Under the pieces are notes generated by a model, which worked only from the letters and a program-made list of their open reading frames with translations, had not been told where the DNA came from and ran no database searches. Positions 55,051-64,000 of a stretch of DNA of 64,000 nt are shown piece after piece. The number at the start of each line of letters is the position of its first letter. The stretch's first letter is position 1. Position numbers and translations under genes: made by a program. Origin of the DNA: Azolla caroliniana (lineage: Eukaryota > Polypodiophyta); NCBI GenBank assembly GCA_043228905.1, contig JBHGNT010000011.1:10540001-10604000 (forward strand), written 5' to 3'.

Positions 55051-57099
55051 GCATTCTTGCAACGCCTGCCATGTCTCGTTCTCGGAGTGACTGCCGCCGG
55101 CAAGCCCTACGGTGTTCTCTTTTTGCCGCTCTAAGTTTGTTACGTTTTGCTCGTTTGCTTTCTTCACCCATTCCGTCGCTTGCTTCCAGATGGTCTCCTG
55201 CGTCTCCCATTCCTTGGCCATGCCCTTCGACCTTGTGGTCACCTGCTGCAGATCTGCCACTTCAGGGACTACCATATTTACTGTCGGTCGTTTGTCATAG
55301 CTCTTCGTCGGGCATTGATTACTATAATGGCCTTCCTGTCGGCAGTAGTAGAAGTAGGCTTTCCGGGTATTGCTGGATTCGGCATTGTTTGTTGTACCCG
55401 GGGCAGGTCCTGTGGTAAGCGCGGGGTTTTGGGCCGGTTGGCTGCTTGAAGCTCCTTGTTCCGGATCCCGTGGGTGGCCGCCTTTTTTGAAATGCCGTTT
55501 TTTGTTATAGTTCTTCTTATTGCGGTACTCTTGATGAGGTTGGTCGTTATATCTGCCGTATTCCTCCCGTTGCTGACGATACCCGGGGGAGTGCTCTCGG
55601 TCGTAATGTTCGTATTGTCTATTGTAATCCCAGTACCGATCATATCTATCATACCGGTCGTAGTTATCCCGCCAATCACCGTACTGGACATCATTCTCCC
55701 GTCGATCGGCATACCGGACATCCTATGCCGGTCGATCGCGGTTCATTCGCCGCCAGCGTTCCTCTTCTTCATCCCGGCTGCTGCGTGGCTCTATTTGTCG
55801 GACGGGCGGTGCTTGCCGGTTCAATAGATTATACTCGCACCTATCTGTCGTATGGCCCTTGGATTGACAGATTACACATTGCGTCCTCATAGTGCATTCT
55901 AGTGCTGAGTGTCCGGAATTCAAGCAGGTTGTACACTGTATTGCTTGCCGAAACCGGAGGTCTTCATCGGACGGTAACGCCCGTTGGAGTGCTCCCAGTG
56001 TGAGCTAGGAGCTTGTCTTTTCCATCTCTCTCACCCGGTCAATGACCCGGTCGATGGTACTTGCGCAAAAGTCAATTACCATGCAAACCGTGCGTAGGGG
56101 TCCCCAGAGCGCATTTAGGAATATAGTCCGTAATTCCTCCTCCGGGGGTGCACGGGCAAGCTGACTATGCATCCGTTGAAACCGGATGACAAACTGGGGA
56201 GTGCTCTCCCCTACCTCCTGTCGGATGGTATAAAACAAGCCCACCATTACTGTTTGGTCCACCTCCTTGTGGAAAAAATGCAAGAATTTAGCTTTAAAAT
56301 CTGCGAAGGTGGTGATGGTAGACGGGTCCTGTGTCCGGTGCCATCTTGCTGCCGGTCCCTCCAATGTGACGCCAAATTCCGCTATCTTAGAGCGTTCCTC
56401 TTCTTCCGGGGTCAATCGCTGGGACACATGGTTTGCTTCCCATGTCTTTTCAAAGGCGTGAACATGAGCTTCTGCGTCCGGATCATCTCTATACTTGGAG
56501 TACTAGAACGACATGTCGTCGTCCGGTATCGGTGCGCGGGCTGGTGGTGTTGGTGGTCGTTCCTGGTTTTTCTCCGGCGTCGGTGGTCGTTCCTGATTTG
56601 TCTCCGGCGTCGGTGGTCGTTCCTCTTCTTTTGGTGACGGAGGCCTCTCCTCCTCGACTTCCGATGTCGGAGGTCGCTCTTCCTCTGCTTCTGGTTCCGG
56701 AGGTTCCAGCCTTAGCACTTCCGGTGTCGGTAAGGTGTTCGATCCTTCGTCCTCCGGTCCGCCCGGGGTTTCATTGCTGCTACGGTAGTTCGTGTGCACG
56801 TTGTATCCCCCTTCGGAATCCGATTCATATGCTGGAAAGGCTTCTGCTTCACCTTCTCCGCTTGCCAACGCCTGGAGAAGGGATTCGGTTTCCTGGAGGC
56901 TGCTTAGGCTGCTGCCGTCGTCCGGGTGCGATGTTTGCTGTAACCAGAGGGACTCCTCCGCTACTCTCCGGATTACGTTGGAAAACGAGTGATCCGCTCT
57001 AATTTCCTGCGCCGCTTGCTGGAAAGCCTCACGTCTCCTTTGCCTTTCGGCAAGGCGTCGAGTTTGATCTGTAACCAGATCGTGCGTTGATCTAGTCAT
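55051..57099 (-). pseudogene. Ty3-D gag region (capsid, zinc knuckles)
   Basis: ATG at 57,099 (MTRSTHDLVTDQTRRLAERQ). Residues ~110-190 are a Glu/Pro-rich stretch with five ERPPTP-like repeats (56,530-56,680). The capsid follows (AEFGVTLEGPAARWHRTQDP, FKAKFLHFFHKEVDQT, TPQFVIRFQRMHSQL), typical of the plant retrotransposon gag family. Two perfect CX2CX4HX4C knuckles (CTTCLNSGHSALEC and CVICQSKGHTTDRC) lie at about 55,850-55,945. Then a Tyr/Arg/Asp-rich stretch (YDRYDRYDRYWDYN) and a degenerate third knuckle. The frame is continuous with pol. It carries TAG stops at 56,503, 56,005, 55,723 and 55,048 (lowest base), and no frameshift. Confidence 0.85.
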
Positions 57100-57150
57100 C
57101 CATTCATGCCGTCGTTCGCTGCAAAAACAGGAATCGTGGTCGCCAAAAAC

Positions 57151-57587
57151 TGTGTTAACTCTTAGGGCCGGACAATGGCCTAACACTGGGTGTCTACGGA
57201 AGACACTTCACCAAAGGGGTGTTACGGCAAGAGGATTAGGCTCAACGATTAATCCGACTTAATTAGGTTACTTAGCAAGATCGTCCTTAATAATCACACG
57301 CGTAAGATATAACAATGAATGTAGAACGGCAATTAACACAAAGAGATAAAAACACTAAGCTTCATTAATTATCCGCTGAACATTACATTGTATCCGGGCC
57401 TTTAAATAGGTTTCCGGTTTGTAGTACAAAACGGTGCCATCCGCACCTATTCGGGATCGGTCCAGATCCGGAACGGCATACCGATTCCGGTCCGCCCGTC
57501 CACACTAATAGCTTACTTACAACCATTCCTTAATAATTAAATAACTCCATCGTTTCACACTCTAGACTCCTATGCCGGCCGGTAACA
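57151..57587 (-). repeat. Ty3-D 5' LTR and primer site
   Basis: Minus strand TGTTACCGGCCGG ... GAGTTAACACA, 437 bp, followed by GTTTTTGGCGACCACGATTCC, in the place of a primer-binding site. TATA-like TTTAAATAGG near 57,400 on the plus strand is less clear. Confidence 0.85.
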
Positions 57588-57920
57588 ATAGTAGTTGTTG
57601 AATCTAGAGGAGAGTCGACTCCAAGCGATGTGGCACTTGGAGCAAAAACAACAAAAAATGAAGGCATTTGTCGATCGACACTGGAAAAGCAAAGAATAGT
57701 TGTTCGACATCGTTAAGCCAATTTTGGTGTTTCAGACAAAAATGGGGTCTATGCCCGAAAAGTTAAGATTCAGATGAACCATACCGTTTTGGATCGTTAA
57801 TGCCTACAACAATACGTACCAAATCGGTACATTAGCAGGTGAAGCTTTACCAAAATGGGTCAATGGCTTTCGACTCAAGCCATAACAAGGGCCGAACCTG
57901 GCCAATCCTTTTCAATAGTC
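57588..57920 (+). pseudogene. Ty3-C part 3: integrase C-terminus
   Basis: Broken frames with AFVDRHWKSKE, PILVFQTKMGSMPEKLRFR and NNTYQIGTLAGEALPKWVN, aligning to the Ty3-D integrase end. Stops and a frame change present. Confidence 0.85.
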
Positions 57921-58144
57921 AATTGATTAACCTGTAAGAGTCAGGAAAATTATAACTGTAAATATTATGAAAAAAAAAAGAGAGAAAAAGAAAATAGAAA
58001 AAGTTAAAAATAGAATATCTCCTCAAATCTTGAAATGATGACTTCTTTGCATGGTCCTTTTCTACCTATATATGGACATGCCCTCAACTTCGACTTGCTG
58101 ATTCAAGCACAGACAATAGCAACGTCACAGAAGATCGGGACAAC

Positions 58145-59907
58145 ATGCCAATCAAGGTATCTCAACAATTGCGTCGATGGTTGCAAACCAAGGGGTTTGA
58201 AGGATATCTGCAAATAGCAGAAGCGCAACCACATCCTTAGGCAGTAGAAATCATCAAAGACATAAACACCAAGAAGATGAAGACCAAGCATGTGCGTCAA
58301 TTTATGAAACTAAAACATGAAGGATACAATATCATGGATACATTGGACGACGATGCTCTACAATTTTATTTTGGAGAGTACTCGCCTTCGGCAAAGTCAT
58401 ATCTGACAAATGGAGGGGAAGATGTGTTCTTCCACAAGGTAGCAAAATTTTTGTTGGAAGTAGCATTTGTTAGTGGCAGGTAGTATTGTATGCCCAAACA
58501 GAGGGCAAGGTTCCTCATAGCCCAATTCAAATGCCTTCTCTGATTATTGCTTTAGTGGAAGTGCACCAAGCATTGGCCACAAGCACTAGGGCAACAAAAG
58601 GATATGGTCGAAACCTCTAAAAGTGTCAAAAAAGCGGCTAAACTCTTGCACGCACAGTGGTCGCACACTAAGAAGGAAAATGAAGAGCTCTTGACACGAC
58701 TTCAACCAAAAGAAGCAAATGAACATCTCCTGAAAGGTGAGTTTGCTGGAATTCCACATGTACCAAATAGAGAATTATGGGAGCAGCTAAAAGCTAAGGA
58801 AAAGGAAATCGACAACGATGTTCAAAGGGCAGAAGAAGCAGAAGGGAATTTAAAAAAAATTCAGGATCGAGCGTAGTTTGCAAAGAAGGAATTGAAAAAA
58901 TGCTAGAGACCAAAAACAACATAATACAATACCTGAAGCGCCAACTGCACGAACTGTTGGTAGCAAAGCAGGAAGAAGCAAAGAAGGTCGAGGAGTTAGA
59001 GCTCTACATCAAAATGCAAGAGGAACATTATTCCGACCACAGTGTTCAACTTGTGCTAGACAAGGTCGAAATACACGAAAAATATGAGGAATTGAAGGAG
59101 AAAAATAAGGAATTGGCTGACAAATACGAGGAAAAGTGGCTCGCACTACTGGTGGCCGAAGCAAAAATCAATGGAATCAATGAGTCGACACAAAATCAGG
59201 TCTTTTATTTAAAAAGAAATAAATAGTTGCCTTGAAGTACCAGAATACGATGGGAAAAGAGAAGGTAAGAACCATCTTGAAATGACATAATGAGAAGATG
59301 AAGAAAATGATCACTGACTCCGTAAATGAAGGTCGGAAAACATGGTCGAGGCAAGTTGCCGAATTACAAGTATTAAGAGACGACCATGCAAACCGAAAAA
59401 CACAAGGCCCATGGTTTCTTCAAGATGGACGAAGCAACCATCACCACAATGCAACAGGAGCTAGCAAATGACATATACGAGCTAGCGGCCAGGCATCGGG
59501 AAGGCATCACTCAACTGTTGGAGGAATTCAACGGTCAACAGATAGCCACAACAGTTGAACTTGATGCATATGAGAAGGAATGACGCCAACATACAGGAGA
59601 AAAGGATGACACCGATGAAGAATCAGATCATACCGTACCGGTCACCCAAAACAAGGACCAAGGCACCGACAAAGAAGCAGTTGACTCAAGGCCACGACCA
59701 GAACAGGAGGAGGACTGTCACGAGGAGGAACGAGCAGAAGAGGATGAGCCCACGCTGTTAGATATTCTAACAGATGATGAAAAGAACTTCTCGACGACGA
59801 CCCGAACAACGACACCCAGGAATCCGACGCCGAGAACAAGGTGGGCGAAGATTGAAGGGTGTGGGTCCACCATGCAAGGCACTGTCCCACGGGCATGCCA
59901 TGTGTAG
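58145..59907 (+). pseudogene. Ty3-C extra 3' ORF, homologous to that of Ty3-D
   Basis: ATG at 58,145 (MPIKVSQQLRRWLQTKGFEG). The N-terminal domain matches Ty3-D: WLQTKGFEGYLQIAEAQPH against WLKQHRLEGFLTIMEALPH, and YFGEYSPSAKSYLTNGGEDV against YFGEYSLVSKGYRTQGGGDM. Then come coiled-coil pieces at 58,604-58,876, 58,900-59,226 and 59,386-59,583 (EELKEKNKELADKYEEKW). The end reads QGTVPRACHV followed by a TAG at 59,905-59,907 that overlaps the first bases of the LTR. Stops near 58,239, 58,481, 58,874 and 59,224 and frame changes make it a pseudogene. Position after integrase and before the LTR is the same as in Ty3-D. Confidence 0.8.
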
Positions 59908-60870
59908 CCGGTTGGATACCATGAGTCAAAGTTGGACAAGTGGGAACAGTCAGTTGTCGTGGTTTTCCGTGGGTACATGTCAAAACGGGGTCTTGGACCA
60001 GAGAGAGACAGGGAGGAAAGATCGAGCTTCGCCGATACTAGTTACGTCGGCTGAGACACCGACCGGGGTGTTTCTGTAGCCGGTTGGATACCATGAGTCA
60101 AAGTTGGACAAGTGGGAACAGTCAGTTGTCGTGGTTTTCCGTGGGTACATGTCAAAACGGGGTCTTGGACCAGAGAGAGACGGGGAGGAAAGATCGAGCT
60201 TCGCCGATACTAGTTACGTCGGCTGAGACACCGACCGGGGTGTTTCCCGGATACACAATAGAGGCAACCGAACGAGAGAGAGAGAGAACACACGCTAAGC
60301 GCTCTTACTCGACACACGCTTCTTATGTACAGAGACCCGAGGAGGGAGAAATACACACGAAACCAACAAAGACATAGTATATGCACAATTTCATATAAAT
60401 GAATGTACAAGACAATGAGTTGCAATGTTGGCTTCGAGCCAGTCCAAACATAATAGATACAACATCTATCTGCAGCCAAGCCGCCAATCGGGGAGCTCTC
60501 AGGCTCATCGTGCCGAGTGGGGTCTTTGCGCAGGAGATGTATATAAACCGGAACCTCTATAGCGCCTGAAACTTGAGCCAAACTAGACCCTAAATAGACA
60601 AGAAGACTTCAAACCCTAACAGGGGAAAACACGAACCTTAAATCCTAGAAAGCCAAAACGGAACCCCAACCCTAACGGAGAGAATACAAGTATGTGGGAG
60701 AACAAAACGGGGAAGCGTTTTACAAGAGACCCCTCCCTCCTTTTATAGTCCAAGGAGGGAAGGACGTTACAATGTGGGACAGATATTCCTCTTTTTCAAA
60801 GGAGATATATTGCCATGATTTTCAGAGGGGCGAATTAAACACCCTCCCTTTCACACTCATTCCTCAATAA
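59903..60870 (+). repeat. Ty3-C 3' LTR (right end uncertain) with internal 172-bp tandem duplication
   Basis: Starts TGTAGCCGGTTGG, resembling TGTTACCGGCCGG of Ty3-D. The first 172 bp (59,903-60,074) are repeated almost exactly at 60,075-60,246. The LTR-like sequence probably ends between 60,870 and 60,980; no second copy is present to fix the end. Confidence 0.65.
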
Positions 60871-62149
60871 CTCAGTTTTATTTTATATACAATTTCGCAT
60901 GTACATGTGCACACGATGCACTCCACCAATTTAGCCTGATCCATCCGGTTTTCTCACTGTGGCCAGAAATCTTCACGACACCGTCGAATATATAGTTTTA
61001 TTAAATAGAAATAGAAATAGAAATAGTCGAGTTACTTAACCGTAGGATCTTGCCGAATAGGCAACTGTACAATCTTGGAAAAGACTCTCAGGATACCTAT
61101 AAAATATGACCGAGAGCATTGTATTCACATAATCTACTTTGGTTAGTATAAGTTTTGGTAGTTAGTAATTTTGTTGAGTCAACTACTCTACGTATTTCGG
61201 TATTGTAGTGTATCCCGATTCAGTTTATAATATACATCTATTACATGAAATAGTCAATCCAGTTCTTATTCTAATTTACAATAAATAAGAGTTGTGTTAC
61301 GGTTCTAAGTATATTCTATTGTCGCCAAACATCAATTCTCCAACCACGATCATGTTGATAGAATGGTCGGTGAGAACATTCGACCTGTTGTATCTGTTGA
61401 CGGTGAGTCGACAGAGTTTTTACATATATCATGATCTTTTATGGTTATGCATGTAATAGCAAGTGTCTCGAAGAGAGAAAACAATCGTTTTCCCTTGGAA
61501 CATATTGTGGAGACACTTTTTTTCATGCAGGCCAAGCGTGCCACTTATCACTCACAAAGGCTCGGCATGAAGGAGGCAAAACATCATGTAGAGAGTTGTC
61601 ATCTATCATGTAGAGGGGTTGCAATACAAGTTGAGCCGCCTCACATTGTGCAACGCCATTGTCTGAGGCCATGGTGTCTATTGTAACTTGTGAATGAAGA
61701 GGTTGACATCAAGCCTCCCCTTGATTTATTTTATTAGATATAGCCTATGTATACTTCAAGTACAATAGCCCCATCTTTAAGGCCTTCTAAACTACAAGTT
61801 CCCACCTTTGTTCCTATGAAATCCCATCTCACATTTTTATACATATTTCTTTATCTACTTGTCAAGAAGACTCAAATTTGATCCCATCTCTCTTTTTATA
61901 GTTGAGCTAGGTGTTTTGCCTTTTCCCAAAATAGATTCCACTTTTTCTCCTCTTTTAGGAACTCATCTACATGAAGTTGGTCATTTTTTACCTTTCCAAA
62001 TCTTGAAAAATCGAGTATAAGTCACCTCACCTTTCCCTCCCTTTGTGAATCTTACACATTACCATTTCATGTGGACTTTCCCCATGTGAGGTATCACATC
62101 ATTAGAGAAACGTTAGATGTTGAATAGGGAAAGGATATTAAGCAAGGGT
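60871..62149. other. No gene seen (about 1.3 kb)
   Basis: Short frames only, no domains. A short AAATAG repeat at 61,003-61,026. Confidence 0.5.
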
Positions 62150-62991
62150 GTGATGTCTAGTACATTAGACTATGATAGAAATCCTAGGAAGGGTGAACAC
62201 ATAGGCTGTCATCAAAGTTGTGGGTGTGGCAACATGGTTTGTCAAGTTTGTGACAATGTATGTTTACATCCATGGCTTCTCAAACGTTTGTGGACGCAAA
62301 TCCATTAGTCTTATGTAAAGTGTACCTCTTGTATGAACACATAGGCTGTTGTCAAACTTGTGGGTGTGGCAACATGGTTTTGTCTAGTCTCTCACAATGT
62401 ATGTTTACACCCATGACTTTTCAAATGTTTGTGAACGCAAATTCATTAGTCTTATGTCACGTGTAGCTCTTGTATGAAAACATAGGCCGTCGTCAAACTT
62501 ATGGGTGTGGCAACATGGTTTGTCAGGAACTGTGAACGCGCGGCGCTTTTGTGAGATTAGGATTTAGGGTGTGATGTCTAGTACATTAGACTATGATAGA
62601 AATCCTAGGAAGGGTGAACACATAGGCTGTCATCAAAGTTGTGGGTGTGGCAACATGGTTTGTCAAGTTTGTGACAATGTATGTTTACATCCATGGCTTC
62701 TCAAACGTTTGTGGACGCAAATCCATTAGTCTTATGTAAAGTGTACCTCTTGTATGAACACATAGGCTGTTGTCAAACTTGTGGGTGTGGCAACATGGTT
62801 TTGTCTAGTCTCTCACAATGTATGTTTACACCCATGACTTTTCAAATGTTTGTGAACGCAAATTCATTAGTCTTATGTCACGTGTAGCTCTTGTATGAAA
62901 ACATAGGCCGTCGTCAAACTTATGGGTGTGGCAACATGGTTTGTCAGGAACTGTGAACGCGCGGCGCTTTTGTGAGATTAGGATTTAGGGT
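62150..62991. repeat. Two tandem 421-bp copies with ~141-bp subrepeats
   Basis: 62,150-62,570 and 62,571-62,991 appear identical. Each holds three related ~141-bp subunits starting GAACACATAGGCTGT (62,195; 62,335; 62,476 in copy 1), each with GTGGGTGTGGCAACATGGTTT. Open frames are short and the stops recur, so it looks non-coding, satellite-like. Confidence 0.9.
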
Positions 62992-63881
62992 TTGGCTGGT
63001 TGTGAGGATGGGAGACATAACGTAGGTTGGGAAGGGCAAATTTGTGTTTAAGGATTGGTAATGCTATTGTTGAAGAAGAACGAACAAACTGATTTGGATG
63101 GATCGAGAAGGAAGAGAACCAGAGAACAAGGGACAGAGAGACAGAGTCACTGAGTTTTTTCCTGTCTTTATTAGCAGTAGCGGGAGGAGGAGATGTATGT
63201 ATGTCCCCCTCCCGGAAAGGGCGCCAATGCTATATACTAATAAATAGAAACCGCGATTTATATTTGCGCTTTATCTCTGTCTCTCTCTCTCTCTCTTCGC
63301 ACTAACGGCTATATTTAATTCACGCGCGTTAATAAAATTTGGGACATTATTGATATTGATGTACAGCCAAAATACTAATAGTACTCCTACATCAAAAGAC
63401 AGCAAAATACGTATAAACAAACAATACATACTAAGTCGTATGTACATATCTATATACGTATTTGTGTGGGGCATAGTAGATACATATGTACGTACGTGAC
63501 TAGCAGCTGCGCTCTATATGTATGTATGTATGTACATATTGTGTGTGTGTGTGTGTGTGTATGATGTATATATATACGTGGTGGTGGATGGTGTGATGGG
63601 GAGGGGAGGTCTACGAATCATCTATCATTATTACTAGTGCTCCTGCTGCTGTTCCTGGATCTTCTTCTTCAATTAGCAATTTATGTCTTTCTCTCTCACT
63701 CTCACTCTCTCTCTCTGCCAAAATCAGCAGAACATACATAATTGGAAATGATGATGGTGATAAAAAAATGTACTCTGATTCATGCGTAGCCAGCCAATCA
63801 TTCATTCATCACAGCGCAATCATCATCGCATCGTCGTCGTCAGTTAACAATAGAAATCCATCAATCCAACAATAGAAAGCA
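62992..63881. other. Upstream region of the last gene
   Basis: No supported ORF. CT, ATGT and TG microsatellites (63,275-63,296; 63,516-63,535; 63,540-63,560; 63,690-63,716). Probably promoter and leader of the gene starting at 63,882. Confidence 0.45.
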
Positions 63882-64000
63882 ATGGTAGTGGTGGTGGTGA
63901 TGATGACTACTACTGCCAAGAAGCAGCTCCTCCTTCTGCTCCTCAGCTTCACATTACTACTGATGTCCTCCTCCTCATCGCTGCTACCGCCACCACTACT
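63882..64000 (+). CDS. Start of a gene for a secreted or membrane protein (cut by window end)
   Basis: ATG at 63,882 opens a frame to the window edge (39 codons plus). It encodes a short charged/polar lead, then KKQLLLLLLSFTLLLM, then SSSSSLLPPPL: a classic eukaryotic signal peptide with n-, h- and c-regions. It is too short to name the protein. The multiple GTG/ATG repeats just before and after the ATG make the exact start slightly uncertain. Confidence 0.55.
   Translation, partial: MVVVVVMMTTTAKKQLLLLLLSFTLLLMSSSSSLLPPPL

Larger units (their letters stand above)
47849..57587 (-). mobile_element. Ty3-D: 9.7-kb Ty3/gypsy element with an extra 3' ORF
   Basis: Minus-strand element with 5' LTR 57,151-57,587, gag-pol 57,099-51,346, extra ORF 50,889-47,962 and a truncated 3' LTR 47,849-48,032. 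Domain order gag, zinc knuckles, protease, RT, RNase H, integrase; no chromodomain seen. The 3' LTR lost its distal part together with Ty3-C integrase, which suggests one deletion across the left junction. No frameshift found: damage consists of in-frame stops. Confidence 0.9.

Noticed and set aside
55278-55721. Minus-strand frame with Ile/Thr repeats
   Set aside because: Alternate frame of the Ty3-D gag Tyr/Arg/Asp-rich stretch; the gag frame is open through it.
62117-62887. Small Cys-rich proteins in the 421-bp repeats
   Set aside because: Frames recur only because the DNA repeats; no start context or conserved ends beyond the repeat unit.

Overview
The window looks like nuclear DNA of a seed plant, most likely a flowering plant. 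It is a retrotransposon-dense interval with three small islands of apparent host sequence. The evidence is nested Ty1/copia and Ty3/gypsy LTR retrotransposons with plant-type primer-binding sites (the copia elements use TGGTATCAGA, the initiator-Met type), genes with GT-AG introns, and abundant CT/GA, TG and GAA microsatellites. There are no bacterial-type operons, rRNA genes or CRISPR arrays. All calls come from reading the sequence; no database was searched.

Layout. 1-2,930: 3' half of a decayed copia element (Copia-1). 2,931-4,689: 5' part of a minus-strand copia element (Copia-2) with its LTR. 5,437-12,302: decayed chromodomain Ty3 element (chromovirus A), itself hit by a young gag-only element, TR-GAG-1 (6,972-10,497), and by a MITE (10,893-11,350). 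12,310-14,520: LINE-like pseudogene fragments in two related copies. 14,747-15,975: duplicated ~615-bp block. 16,080-17,110: old Ty3 relic. 17,305-19,787: chromovirus B, a paralogue of A that lacks both insertions and so serves as the empty site. 19,930-26,960: old copia relic split by the nearly intact Copia-3 (20,345-25,999, minus).

Host-like island: 29,167-30,977 is a two-exon gene for an Asn/His-rich coiled-coil protein I do not recognise. 31,417-35,120 (minus) is a PHD-like zinc-finger gene with a MITE in an intron. 37,228-60,870 is a second nested cluster: Copia-4, TR-GAG-2, Ty3-C (split three ways), Copia-5 inside Ty3-C, and the 9.7-kb Ty3-D, also inside Ty3-C. 62,150-62,991 is an apparently identical 421-bp tandem duplication. 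63,882 to the window end is the start of a gene encoding a signal peptide.

Most notable points. (1) Ty3-C and Ty3-D share an extra large ORF between integrase and the 3' LTR: a small conserved N-terminal domain, a long coiled coil and a conserved C-terminal motif that abuts the LTR. (2) Ty3-D is decayed almost only by TAG and TGA stops at positions compatible with C-to-T change, in two otherwise unbroken frames. (3) TR-GAG-1 encodes only gag, has LTRs that look identical, and has a clear target duplication with a paralogous empty site. (4) The LTRs of two unrelated families carry tRNA-like A/B-box sequences antisense to the element.
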